DNA of 60,062 nucleotides from the NCBI GenBank assembly GCA_963650385.1, contig CAVJLL010000013.1, positions 1-60,062 of the forward strand, read 5' to 3'. The notes beneath the pieces are model-generated. The model was not told where the DNA came from. It saw nothing but the letters and a program-made list of their open reading frames with translations, and did not search any database. The position numbers and the translations under genes were made by a program. Each line of letters starts with the position of its first letter. Within the stretch, counting starts at the first letter, position 1. Source of the stretch: CAG-791 sp963650385 (lineage in GTDB: Bacteria; Bacillota; Clostridia; Lachnospirales; Lachnospiraceae). Shown here in pieces: positions 16,108 through 24,546 of the stretch.

Positions 16108-17670
16108 TTAGCACGCCGCGATGAACCGGCGGAAGGCTTCCCTCCCCGCTTCATCATCCTTGTACACGCCGGCATTCTCCAGCACCTGTGCGAACACCAG
16201 TCCGATTTCCTCCTCGATGATGCCATCCAGGGTGCGCCTTGCCTTGTCCGCGTCCTCCTGCAGCGTCCTCTTCACCGATCCCGGCGCATAGGCAGGATAT
16301 TTTGCCAGAATGGAGGCGGTCCAGGTAGCGTGCGCTGCGACGGCCGGCACAGCTGCCGGATCCTCGCCTGAGAGGATCACCTCCTTTAGCGTTTCCATCT
16401 CTCCCAGGAGGCGTGCAGGCAGGACCGCCAGGCCCATGACCTCGATCAGGCCGATGTTCTCCTTCTTGATGTGGTGCAGCTCCTGGTGCGGGTGGAAAAT
16501 GCCCAGCGGATACTCCTCGCTGGTGCGGTTGTTGCGGAGCACGAGGTCCAGCTCATACCGATCGCCGCGCATTCTGGCGATGGGCGTGACGGTGTTGTGC
16601 GGCGTGCCGTCCGTTTCCGCCAGAATCTGCACCTGCAGATCGCTGTATCCGCGCCATTTCTCCAGAATCTTGTCCGCAAGCGCGATCAGGCGCTCCGGCT
16701 TCTCCGCGTCCAGCCGGATGACGGACATCGGCCAGTCTACGATTCCGGCCTCAATGTCCTCGAATCCGGCGAAAACAACGCGCTCCCGGATACCGGCCCT
16801 TGCCATGGCGAAGGTGTAATTGCCGCCCTGGAAATGCTCATGCGTCAGAATGGAGCCGCCGACAATCGGAAGGTCCGCATTCGAGCCGATGGTGTAGTGC
16901 GGGAACAGCTGAATGAATTCCAACAGACGCACAAAGGTATCGTGCTCGATCTTCATCGGCACGTGCTCGCCGGAGAGGACGATGCAGTGCTCGTTGTAGT
17001 AGACGTAGGGACTGTACTGCATGTACCACTGCCGGCCCGCCAGTGTCAGCGGGAGGAGGCGGATGTTCTGTCTGGCCGGATGGTCGAGCCGCCCGGCGTA
17101 CCCCTCATTCTGCGGGCAGAGAAGGCAGAGCGGGTATTTGTCCTGTTTGTTCTTCAATGCAGCCGCGATGGCCTTGGGGTCCTTCTCCGGCTTGGAGAGG
17201 TTGATGGTGATGTCGAGCTCGCCGTACCGGGTCTTCGTCACCCACTTTCTGTCCCTGCGGATCCGGTAGGTCCGTATGTAATCGCTGTCGCAGGCGAGCT
17301 TGTAGAAATAGTCGGTTGCCTGCTTGGGGCTTTCCCGGTATTTTGCCCGGAAGCTGTGAATGAACTCCGACGGGCGGGGTGTCAGGCATCCCATCAGACT
17401 GGTGTCAAACAGATCGCGGCTCGCAATGCCATCCTCGATGACGCCGCGGCTGACCGCATCGTCCAGAATGAATGCCAGAATCTCCGAGAGCTCCGGGAGT
17501 TCTTCTGCCTTCGGAAGCTCCCCCTGCCCAAAGCCGCTCGTCGGCTGCAGCTGCATCTTATCCATCAGGAGATTCGCCGCGTAAAAGCGATCCTCCGCCT
17601 CAATCAATCCACGGTCCAGGCCGTATGCCGTCAGTGCCAGTACCGCCTGTTCAGTCGTGTCAAGCTTCAT
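16108..17670 (-). CDS. galT: UDP-glucose--hexose-1-phosphate uridylyltransferase, class II
   Basis: Leloir-pathway enzyme exchanging UMP between UDP-glucose and galactose-1-phosphate, cytoplasmic, 520 aa, typical of the long Firmicutes GalT (about 490-510). The nucleotidyl-acceptor region reads GGSILTHEHFQGG (around residues 270-283), with His residues in the place of the class I HPH motif. LCPQNEGYAGRLDHPARQN and FHPHQELHHIKKENIGLIEV are further class II hallmarks. GGGGG before the ATG supports the start. No galK or galE neighbour is present. A family B repeat closes the gene and a degenerate copy lies just upstream. Confidence 0.95.
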   Translation of the reverse strand: MKLDTTEQAVLALTAYGLDRGLIEAEDRFYAANLLMDKMQLQPTSGFGQGELPKAEELPELSEILAFILDDAVSRGVIEDGIASRDLFDTSLMGCLTPRPSEFIHSFRAKYRESPKQATDYFYKLACDSDYIRTYRIRRDRKWVTKTRYGELDITINLSKPEKDPKAIAAALKNKQDKYPLCLLCPQNEGYAGRLDHPARQNIRLLPLTLAGRQWYMQYSPYVYYNEHCIVLSGEHVPMKIEHDTFVRLLEFIQLFPHYTIGSNADLPIVGGSILTHEHFQGGNYTFAMARAGIRERVVFAGFEDIEAGIVDWPMSVIRLDAEKPERLIALADKILEKWRGYSDLQVQILAETDGTPHNTVTPIARMRGDRYELDLVLRNNRTSEEYPLGIFHPHQELHHIKKENIGLIEVMGLAVLPARLLGEMETLKEVILSGEDPAAVPAVAAHATWTASILAKYPAYAPGSVKRTLQEDADKARRTLDGIIEEEIGLVFAQVLENAGVYKDDEAGREAFRRFIAAC

Positions 17671-17777
17671 TGTGTTTTCCCCCTTTTGCCTTCAATTGAT
17701 ACCGGATTGCTACGTGCGTTGCGCTCTCGCAATCCTGATATCATTCAATGCCGGTATTCCAATTTGTCCGGTCGTAA

Positions 17778-17822
17778 CTGGACAGTCGCCAGTCATGACC
17801 GATCCTGACGGAGCTGTCCTAA
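17778..17822. repeat. Degenerate family B repeat
   Basis: GGACAGTCGCCAGTCATGAC and the following CGATCCTGACGGAGCTGTCC keep the order of the family B left half (CGCCAGCCACGACGGGTCCTGGCGGAGTTGTCC) with many changes. It lies between galT and the caspase-like gene stop. Confidence 0.45.
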
Positions 17823-17823
17823 G

Positions 17824-20800
17824 CTAGTCATCCTTCCTGCGGCGCTTATACAGAACAATGATGAGAATACTGGCTCCCACTGCAATTGCCAGAATCAACA
17901 GCAGCCACAATACCAGACCGGTATCGATGACAGAGCTGACTGCGGCGTGCTCCCCTGCGTGGTTCCCCTCGGACTTCTTCGCCTCTGCCGCCTTTGCGGC
18001 CGCTGCGTCGGCACCGCTTGTATCTTCGGAAGTGATGGCCTCTTCTGCGTCATCCGTATCCTGCACTTCTTCCGCGGCAGCTCCGTCCGGATCCTGTTCC
18101 TGTGCGGTTCCTTCTCCCACAGCAGTTTTTGCTGTCTTCGCTGTAGATTTTGCGGCGGATGCTGCCTGTGCAGAGCTATTTCCTGCTCCCGAAGCGCTGC
18201 TGACCGGCGCGGGAGCTGCATCTTCTGTCTGTACAGTCTGCTGCTCGGCAATATCTGCCGTCAGCACCGGTGCAGTCGGATTCCCTGCTGCCTGTGCAGA
18301 GGCCTGCGTGCTCTGCGCTCCGGACGCGGTGCTGTCCGGGATTGCCTGCCATACAGATTGCGATTGTCCCGATGCCGCTGAACTGTTCCCGGAAGAGTTT
18401 CCACCGGAGGAAGATCCGCTGTCCGTCTGGCCGCCACTCGAGGAACTTCCATCAGATGAAGAGTCACCCGATGTGCTTCCGGAGGAGGAATCGTCCTTCT
18501 TGTCTGTATCGGAGGAGCTGTCATCGCCGCCTTCCGCCTTCGGATACGCGGTCCATCTGCGCAGCACCAATGAGCATCCGCAGCTGTCTTTCTCGTCCTT
18601 CCAGGCAGAAACCCAGATACTGACGGAGTTTTTTCCCTCCTCTGCGTCAGAAATCTTATATATCTTGTATGTAATATTATTCCAAGACAGTGTTTGACTC
18701 GTGTCGGTCAGGCCATTCCGGACAATTGCCTTGCAGTTCTGACCGGGAACCAGAATCACGGTATCTCCGGTGCGAAGCGACTCATCCTTTCCAGCGACCG
18801 CTTCCCCAATGCTCCACTCTTTCCCTGTATCAGTTACGCGGCGCAGCTCCACCGTCGTACTGTTAAAGGAGCTCTGGGTCGGAATGTGATGTATCACCGT
18901 CAGGACTGCTTTCTTCCCATTATTCTGGATATCGGCCTTCAGTACATGCTTCGCTGCCGTAAATACAGTACCATCGGTGAATACCGCATTGCTGTCCTTG
19001 CTGATGGTCACCTCAATGTCACACCGGTAGGTTTCGCCCGGTTCAAAGCGTTCGGTTGTCCCCATGTCATTCCAGGTTTCCGGATCTGCAGAGACGAGCT
19101 TTTTCCAGTTCGTTACTGCATAGGTATACCTTGCACCTGAATCCAGGGACTGCAGTCTCCCGCGAAGTGTTTCCCCGATGCCGGCCGGATAGTAATCGTT
19201 TTGATTTTCAAAAGCGCCGTTCCAACTGGCGTCCGCCAGGATTCCGTCCCAATTTCTGAAATAACTCCAGTAATCCTCGGTAATCCGGAACTCCGGAATC
19301 TGATATTCATCTGCGGATGCCGCGTCCGTTCGCTGAATAATTGCAAAAATGGATGCATCCTTATCCGTCGTCTGATCATGGCAGATCAGCTGCAGTGCGT
19401 AGAAATGTCCCTCCTCCAGCTTTGAGGTATCCATGACGTACGTGAAGGTGCTGCCGCGCTCATTGTCTCCCCCTACTCTTTCATGGTCGGGCTGCACATT
19501 TTCAAAAACAGCGGTCCAGTCTTCTGCATGCGAGGGTATCGTGTTGCCGTTTTCATCCTGCAAATCATTTTTGCTGCCTTCTTCGTCACTCAATATTGCC
19601 ACATGAATTCCGTTTGGGCACTCACCCTCCGTTCCCAGATCACTTGCATACAAAGACAATGTGCAGGCAGCATTCGTATACTTCGATTTCTCTTCCGAAT
19701 CAAATACAATTTCGACTGGCAGGCGGCTCGATGTTTTCGTAACCGTATAGGCGTCCCCCGCGTTTTCTGCCGTCAGCTGCATGGGCTTTTTAAAGCTCAG
19801 GGCCGATGCATCAATGGAATCCGCTTCTGCATCCTCTGCCGCGGTATAGAAGCTGAGCAGACAATAGGAGCCAATTGGACCGTGTACATCCGAGTCCTCG
19901 GTATCATCCGAACAATCCCAGACCTTCAATGCAAAGGGATTGTAAACGTTCTCCATACCACTGGAAATGCTGTCTGAAAACTCTTCCCACTGGAGATGGC
20001 AGGTCATTTCTTCTGTGCTCTTCGCCTTCACATCGAGCAGGATTCTGTTGCCATCGGCTCCCACTGCCTCCAGATATCCTCCATCCTCCTTGTTCATCAC
20101 CTCTCCGCTTGAAGTCTTCCCGCGGCTTGCTGTGGTAAGAGCGTATATCCGGTAAGTACGATTATAGACGCCGGCCCCCAATGTAATTGTATGATCGGTG
20201 AGATTGGTAACCGTTGCCGTAACTTCAATGTTTCCTTCTGCATCCACCTTCACATTGTCTTTTGGAATGGAGCAGGTGAACACAGCGGGTGTTCCCTTTT
20301 CCTCACGGTAGGTAAAAAGTACATCATCACTCTCCGCCGGATAGAGCACCGGGGAGGATTGGATCTGGACATAGTTCTTATAATAATCTGCCAGCTCACG
20401 CATTGTGATCTGGCCATCGCCCGCGTAGCCAGCGCGGTTTTCTGCCCCTTCCAGCGTTGTAGTATCTGCTGCATACACATGGTATTCCACATTAAAACGG
20501 TCATAGCCAAGTGCATGTCCCAGCACCACATTGTCTTCTCCTCCGCTTGTATTATTCTGAATGGAGGTTTCCACCCGATTGGCCGCAGCAATGAAATAAT
20601 ACTGAGGCGGCTCTTTCGTCGTCTGAGAGCTTCCGTTGCCGTTCGTTTCCGCGTCATTGTTCCCGGCGTCATCATTTTCTGAAGCCGAAATGCTTTCTCC
20701 GGCGCGCTGAAATTGCTCCAGGAACTTTTCCGGATCATACGCTTCGTTCCCTGCCTCTGCGCTTTCTTCTCCGATTTCATCCAGTTCCGATGCGGGCATG

Positions 20801-21660
20801 ATCATCCCTGCCGAATGACAGCAGGAGAAAAGCACCAGGACTTTTCCGGAAAGCGCATTCAGGTGCTCTCGAAGCTCTTCTGCAGAGATATCATTGGCTC
20901 CGCTGCAGGCAAGGTAAGCGGTTCCGTCTGCCAGCGAACCGCCATGCCCGGAATAGAAAAACACGGTGAAGGAATTCTCGTCCGTGGTTTTCGCAATTGC
21001 ATCGATTTTCTCCCAGAGTTCTGTCTTGTAATCGGTCTTGCTGTTCTCCGGAATGGAATACAACTCGATGCTGTCCTGACTCTCGTCGAACTGATCGGTG
21101 TTGTAGAGCATCGTCCGCAGTGCCTCTGCATCCTCTTTCGGTGTTGCCCCAAGGGAATCGCCATCTGCCAGATGCACCAGGATAGCATGGTTCACGTGCT
21201 CCGCGGTTGTCTCCTCCTCGGAAGACTGCGATTCTTCCGCGGTGGTTTCTGCCTTTTCCGTTTCCTGCGCTGCAGCCGGCGCAGTCTTTTCTGCGGACGT
21301 CTGTTCACTGTCTGCCTTTGACTCCGCAGTGGTTTTTAATCCATCCGCAGTATTTTGATCATCGGAATCGTTTGAAACATCCGAACTCTTCTCATCACCA
21401 GCCTTTGATTTGTCAGTGCCGTTCTGCTCCTCAGAAGCATTCGAATCTTTCGCATTCTTCTCTTCAGCAGTCTTTGACTTGTCGGTACTGTTCTGATCCG
21501 CGGTGGTTTTCGTCTCTCCAGTGTCCTTCTGATCATCGGCAGTGTTTGACTCCTCCGCATAGACGGGCATCCCTCCCGCCGGCAGTGACAGCACAGAGGC
21601 ACAGGCGACGCACAGGCCAAGTGCCAGTGCCGCTGCGCGGCAGCTGCTTTTTCTTCTCAT
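17824..21660 (-). CDS. Membrane-anchored caspase-like (C14) surface protein
   Basis: Extracellular protein of 1278 aa. Signal peptide (1-36, ending PVYAEE); acidic Asp/Glu/Lys/Thr-rich stretch with DQN..D.SK near-repeats (37-153); caspase-fold domain (about 155-440) with FFYSGHGG (His239) and LFSCCHSAG (Cys281, followed by His as in metacaspase CHSG motifs); several beta-rich segments (450-1140); a Ser/Gly/Asp/Ala linker (1140-1245); a C-terminal membrane helix with RRRKDD stop-transfer. A peptidase is likely; the substrate is unknown, and Arg/Lys or Asp preference cannot be read. Start: the ATG at 21660 has GGGGGG at good spacing; 21666 is an alternative. The trmL gene lies 16 bp upstream, so co-transcription is likely. 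Confidence 0.82.
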   Translation of the reverse strand: MRRKSSCRAAALALGLCVACASVLSLPAGGMPVYAEESNTADDQKDTGETKTTADQNSTDKSKTAEEKNAKDSNASEEQNGTDKSKAGDEKSSDVSNDSDDQNTADGLKTTAESKADSEQTSAEKTAPAAAQETEKAETTAEESQSSEEETTAEHVNHAILVHLADGDSLGATPKEDAEALRTMLYNTDQFDESQDSIELYSIPENSKTDYKTELWEKIDAIAKTTDENSFTVFFYSGHGGSLADGTAYLACSGANDISAEELREHLNALSGKVLVLFSCCHSAGMIMPASELDEIGEESAEAGNEAYDPEKFLEQFQRAGESISASENDDAGNNDAETNGNGSSQTTKEPPQYYFIAAANRVETSIQNNTSGGEDNVVLGHALGYDRFNVEYHVYAADTTTLEGAENRAGYAGDGQITMRELADYYKNYVQIQSSPVLYPAESDDVLFTYREEKGTPAVFTCSIPKDNVKVDAEGNIEVTATVTNLTDHTITLGAGVYNRTYRIYALTTASRGKTSSGEVMNKEDGGYLEAVGADGNRILLDVKAKSTEEMTCHLQWEEFSDSISSGMENVYNPFALKVWDCSDDTEDSDVHGPIGSYCLLSFYTAAEDAEADSIDASALSFKKPMQLTAENAGDAYTVTKTSSRLPVEIVFDSEEKSKYTNAACTLSLYASDLGTEGECPNGIHVAILSDEEGSKNDLQDENGNTIPSHAEDWTAVFENVQPDHERVGGDNERGSTFTYVMDTSKLEEGHFYALQLICHDQTTDKDASIFAIIQRTDAASADEYQIPEFRITEDYWSYFRNWDGILADASWNGAFENQNDYYPAGIGETLRGRLQSLDSGARYTYAVTNWKKLVSADPETWNDMGTTERFEPGETYRCDIEVTISKDSNAVFTDGTVFTAAKHVLKADIQNNGKKAVLTVIHHIPTQSSFNSTTVELRRVTDTGKEWSIGEAVAGKDESLRTGDTVILVPGQNCKAIVRNGLTDTSQTLSWNNITYKIYKISDAEEGKNSVSIWVSAWKDEKDSCGCSLVLRRWTAYPKAEGGDDSSSDTDKKDDSSSGSTSGDSSSDGSSSSGGQTDSGSSSGGNSSGNSSAASGQSQSVWQAIPDSTASGAQSTQASAQAAGNPTAPVLTADIAEQQTVQTEDAAPAPVSSASGAGNSSAQAASAAKSTAKTAKTAVGEGTAQEQDPDGAAAEEVQDTDDAEEAITSEDTSGADAAAAKAAEAKKSEGNHAGEHAAVSSVIDTGLVLWLLLILAIAVGASILIIVLYKRRRKDD

Positions 21661-21676
21661 AAACATTCCCCCCTCA

Positions 21677-22213
21677 TTATTGATTCATTTCCCAGGAAAG
21701 CCGGTGCAGCTCTCCCCTTTGTGCAAGCTTCTCAAAGCCGTTCTGACGCAATGCTTCATATAGAATAATCGCCGCCGAATTGGACAGATTCAGGGAACGA
21801 ATATCCCCCCACATTGGGATGCGCACGCAAGCCTCCGGGTGCTGCACCAGAATCTCCTCCGGAATACCGGCCGATTCCTTTCCGAACATAATGTAGTCAT
21901 CCGGTCCGTAAGAGACGTCACTGTAGCACTGTCTTGCCTTGGTCGTCGCAAACCACAGATGCGGACGCGAATTCTCCCGGTCACCCGCAAAACAAAGCTC
22001 CGGATGCTGCGCCAGGAAATCTTCATAATCAACGTATTGATGAAGCTCCAGCTGATCCCAGTAATCCATGCCGGCACGCTTTATATACTTGTCATTTAAA
22101 ACGAATCCGTAGGGACCGATCAGATGGAGCGAGGACGCCGTCGCCACGCAGCTGCGCCCGATGGCGCCGGTGTTGAACGGAATCTCCGGCTCGTGCAATA
22201 CAATGTGAATCAC
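21677..22213 (-). CDS. trmL: tRNA (cytidine(34)-2'-O)-methyltransferase
   Basis: SPOUT-class methyltransferase that 2'-O-methylates the wobble base of tRNA-Leu in the families studied; 178 aa. The N-terminus MIHIVLHEPEIPFNTGAIGR is the TrmL/YibK motif (N14, R20). The trefoil-knot SAM site is visible at IMFGKESAGIPEEI and IPMWGDIRSLNLSNSAAIIL. It is a stand-alone TrmL without an RNA-binding extension, slightly longer than the E. coli protein. Unrelated by function to the caspase-like gene downstream. Confidence 0.95.
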   Translation of the reverse strand: MIHIVLHEPEIPFNTGAIGRSCVATASSLHLIGPYGFVLNDKYIKRAGMDYWDQLELHQYVDYEDFLAQHPELCFAGDRENSRPHLWFATTKARQCYSDVSYGPDDYIMFGKESAGIPEEILVQHPEACVRIPMWGDIRSLNLSNSAAIILYEALRQNGFEKLAQRGELHRLSWEMNQ

Positions 22214-22243
22214 AGGCTTCTCCTTTGTGCTTAATGTCTGCTC

Positions 22244-22540
22244 TTATTTTAACCCACTCATTTTCTTGTAAACATCTCCGCGATTTCCGGCTAAAAGTGT
22301 CGTAATAACCACAATCGTTCCGTTGATTACCGCATATACGATGCGATAATTGCCAAGCCTGATTCTATAATAGTTGTTGTGCTTTCCTTTAATACGCTTC
22401 ACATCCACTTTTTCGGGATGTTCACCGGTCAAAAGCTCCTTGACTGCGTTCTCATACTGAATTCGTACATCCTCATGCGTTTTCAGAAATTTATCCGCCG
22501 CCTTTGTATACCAGATCTCATAGCTATTCGTGTCAGGCAT
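22244..22540 (-). CDS. RelE/ParE-superfamily toxin
   Basis: Small basic protein, 98 aa, with the RelE-like pattern: YEIWYTKAADKFLKTHED, GEHPEKVDVKRIKGKHNNYY, RIRLGNYRIVYAVINGTIVV. Relatives are ribosome-dependent mRNA endonucleases; ParE relatives target gyrase, and the two cannot be told apart safely here. GGAGG seven bases before the ATG at 22540 supports this start; a TTG at 22558 would overlap the antitoxin stop. The antitoxin gene lies 14 bp upstream, the usual order. Confidence 0.85.
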   Translation of the reverse strand: MPDTNSYEIWYTKAADKFLKTHEDVRIQYENAVKELLTGEHPEKVDVKRIKGKHNNYYRIRLGNYRIVYAVINGTIVVITTLLAGNRGDVYKKMSGLK

Positions 22541-22554
22541 TTCACAGCCTCCGA

Positions 22555-22824
22555 TCAAACATGCAATTGTTTTGCAGAAGAAATTGACAGATCATCGTCG
22601 TTTAGAGCTTCGATCTCATTGAGTATTTCTTCTGATTCTTCTGCAGAAGCTTCCTGAATATTAGCGGTCAGTCTGTAAAACGGATCCTCTTTCAGTTTGA
22701 TAATGTATTCCCGCAGCGCATTTTTGATCAGATCCGTCATGGACATATTGTACACTCCGGCAACAGCCTTCATGTCACGAACGTCCGATTCATCCATTTT
22801 AAAGTTCATTGCTTTTACTGCCAT
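22555..22824 (-). CDS. RelB/DinJ-like antitoxin
   Basis: 89 aa. The N-terminal ribbon-helix-helix-like part (AVKAMNFKMDESDVRDMKAV, then GVYNMSMTDLIKNALREYI) should bind DNA and dimerise; the acidic C-terminus (EASAEESEEILNEIEALNDD) should wrap the toxin. AGGAGG eight bases before the ATG at 22824 sets the start; an upstream GTG overlaps the site. It is expected to repress its own operon. Confidence 0.85.
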   Translation of the reverse strand: MAVKAMNFKMDESDVRDMKAVAGVYNMSMTDLIKNALREYIIKLKEDPFYRLTANIQEASAEESEEILNEIEALNDDDLSISSAKQLHV

Positions 22825-22860
22825 ATTGGCCACCTCCTAATCCTTACGATCAGTATGCGC

Positions 22861-22889
22861 GGTAAAGATGTGCTTTACAACCCTTTACC
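22861..22889 (-). promoter_or_regulatory. Candidate operator of the toxin-antitoxin operon
   Basis: GGTAAAG (22861-22867) and CTTTACC (22883-22889) form an inverted repeat, with an extra CTTTAC half-site at 22873. It lies about 40 bp upstream of the antitoxin start, where ribbon-helix-helix antitoxins usually bind. Inferred from symmetry and position only. Confidence 0.4.
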
Positions 22890-22918
22890 GTAATAATTAC
22901 ATTTTTAGTTGATAACAT

Positions 22919-22998
22919 TACAGCACAGACGCCAGCCAGCGGCGGATCCTGGCGAAGTTATCCGATGTCCCCGGACATCCTGTTGACTTTATGCTGTA
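22919..22998. repeat. Family B repeat copy
   Basis: ACAGCACAGACGCCAGCC...GGATCCTGGCGAAGTTATCC...GATGTCCCCGGACATC...TGCTGT. It keeps the family core with several changes, an internal GATGTCC/GGACATC palindrome and ACAGCA/TGCTGT ends. It lies between the divergent toxin-antitoxin and ATPase genes. Confidence 0.6.
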
Positions 22999-23000
22999 TT

Positions 23001-23051
23001 CGAGTAATTATACTCGTAAGAAAGTATCTTACGAGTTACTAACTTACGAGT
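23001..23051 (+). promoter_or_regulatory. Cluster of ACTCGTAAG inverted repeats before the DUF234 ATPase gene
   Basis: ACTCGTAAG (23012-23020), its complement CTTACGAGT (23028-23036) and again CTTACGAGT (23043-23051), plus CGAGTA-ATTA-TACTCG (23001-23016). TATACT at 23009 could be a -10 box, so a protein bound to these half-sites would cover the promoter. The gene's AGGAG and ATG follow 12-21 bp later. This is a strong candidate operator. Confidence 0.55.
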
Positions 23052-23072
23052 ATAACTATCAGGAGCACGCTT

Positions 23073-24476
23073 ATGAGCCAATTTTACTGCCGCACAGATG
23101 AAATCAGAAAGCTGAACAAGCGATATGCCGGGGATCAGTTCGAATGCATCGTCATCTACGGCCGGCGGCGTGTTGGAAAAACGGCGCTGATCAATGAATT
23201 CTGCAAGGATAAGCCGACCATTTTCTTCTCTGCACTGAATACAACGGGAAAGGAAAATCTGGAATCTCTCTCCAAATCGATCATGAGCTATGAGCGTCCG
23301 GAGATGGCTTCCGCTCCCGAATTTGGCTCCTACGATGCCGCCCTTGACGAGCTGACTGCTCTTTCCCGCAAGAAGCGCATTGTTTTTGTGATCGATGAAT
23401 ATCCGTACCTTGCCAAGGCCAAGCCTGCCATCTCGGCAATGCTGCAGCACATCATTGACCATAAATGGTCAGAGTCCAAAATGTATCTGATCCTTTGCGG
23501 TTCGTCCATGAGCTTTATGGAGAATCAGGTGCTGGGCGAGGAAAGTCCGCTGTACGGCAGGCGAACCGGGCAATTCCGGATTGAGCCGCTGGACTACAGG
23601 GAAACCGCTGTTTTCCATCCGGATCTGTCTGCAGAGGATAATTCCCTGATTTACGGAATCACCGGCGGAGTTCCTCACTATATCAACAAGCTGAATGTTC
23701 AGGGCAGTGTGGATGAGGCTCTTCTGGATAATTTCTTTGACCGCTCCAGCTATCTGTTCGAAGAGCCGGGAAATCTGCTGAAGCAGGAGCTCCGCGAGCC
23801 GGCTGTTTACAACGCGATCATCAAGGCGATTGCGGAGGGGTCTTCCCGGATGAACGATATTAAGACAAAGGTCGGCGAAGAGAATTCCGTGATCGCCAAG
23901 TATCTGAAGACCTTGATCGACCTTGGCATTGTAAAAAAAGAAACTCCGATTACCGAAAAGCCGGGCAAAAAAACAATCTATCTGCTCGCTGACAATTTCT
24001 TCCGGTTTTGGTATCGCTTTGTCCCAGCCAATATGAGCGCCATTGATTCCGGAAGAATTGCCAAGACCTATCCCCATGCTGTAAAGCAGTATCTCCCGGA
24101 TTACATGGGCCTGGTTTTCGAGAGGATGTGCCGCGACTATCTGCTGTATTATGCGGACAATCTCCCCATTGAGCTGAATGAAATCGGCCAATGGTGGGGG
24201 ACAGACCCGAACAAAAAGAAGCAGATACAAATCGATATCGTCGGAACGCCGGCTGCCGGCAGCGACTATATCATCGGCTCGTGCAAGTTTCGAAACGAGA
24301 AAATCGGTATGGATGAACTCGATTTAATCAAGGAGTATGCATCGGTTTTCGGGAAAGGCAGCCGCTACCATTATTACATCTTTTCCAAGGGCGGATTCAC
24401 AGAAGGGCTTCTGCAGGCACAAACGCGGGGAGAGGTTCATCTGGTATCTCTGGAGGATATGTACTCGCCTTGCTAA
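23073..24476 (+). CDS. ATPase of the archaeal-type AAA/DUF234 family
   Basis: 467 aa. STAND/AAA-like ATPase domain first: Walker A IYGRRRVGKTALI (about residues 27-39), Walker B RIVFVIDEYPYLAKA (about 107-121), sensor GSSMSFM. A winged-helix part follows (260-310), then a C-terminal DUF234 domain with QIDIVGTPAAGSDYIIGSCK, which in relatives is a PD-(D/E)XK nuclease-like fold (D-V..E-C-K); here the Glu position is Ser. The function of the family is unsettled; roles linked to mobile elements or defence have been suggested. It is divergent from the toxin-antitoxin genes and has its own operator-like repeats and a strong terminator. Confidence 0.85.
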   Translation: MSQFYCRTDEIRKLNKRYAGDQFECIVIYGRRRVGKTALINEFCKDKPTIFFSALNTTGKENLESLSKSIMSYERPEMASAPEFGSYDAALDELTALSRKKRIVFVIDEYPYLAKAKPAISAMLQHIIDHKWSESKMYLILCGSSMSFMENQVLGEESPLYGRRTGQFRIEPLDYRETAVFHPDLSAEDNSLIYGITGGVPHYINKLNVQGSVDEALLDNFFDRSSYLFEEPGNLLKQELREPAVYNAIIKAIAEGSSRMNDIKTKVGEENSVIAKYLKTLIDLGIVKKETPITEKPGKKTIYLLADNFFRFWYRFVPANMSAIDSGRIAKTYPHAVKQYLPDYMGLVFERMCRDYLLYYADNLPIELNEIGQWWGTDPNKKKQIQIDIVGTPAAGSDYIIGSCKFRNEKIGMDELDLIKEYASVFGKGSRYHYYIFSKGGFTEGLLQAQTRGEVHLVSLEDMYSPC

Positions 24477-24504
24477 GCACAAAACGGGCGCATCGCCGTC
24501 CTAC

Positions 24505-24543
24505 AACGGGGCACAGTGAGATCACTCACTGTGCCCCGTTTTT
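24505..24543 (+). terminator. Strong rho-independent terminator
   Basis: AACGGGGCACAGTGAG (24505-24520) pairs perfectly with CTCACTGTGCCCCGTT (24525-24540) around ATCA, followed by TTTTTG. It ends the DUF234 ATPase transcript and stands 4 bp from the stop codon of the convergent giant pilin gene. Confidence 0.9.
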
Positions 24544-24546
24544 GCA

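Noticed and set aside
16471..17808. Open frame of 445 codons on the plus strand
   Set aside because: Antisense to galT; composition typical of a shadow frame.
17824..21660. Clostripain (C11) family assignment
   Set aside because: The CCHSAG and SGHGG spacing fits the C14 caspase/metacaspase pattern at least as well, and no clostripain propeptide site is evident; I keep only caspase-like.
22244..24476. Prophage or integrative element
   Set aside because: Only three accessory genes, no integrase, no attachment-site duplication seen, and housekeeping or unrelated genes on both sides.
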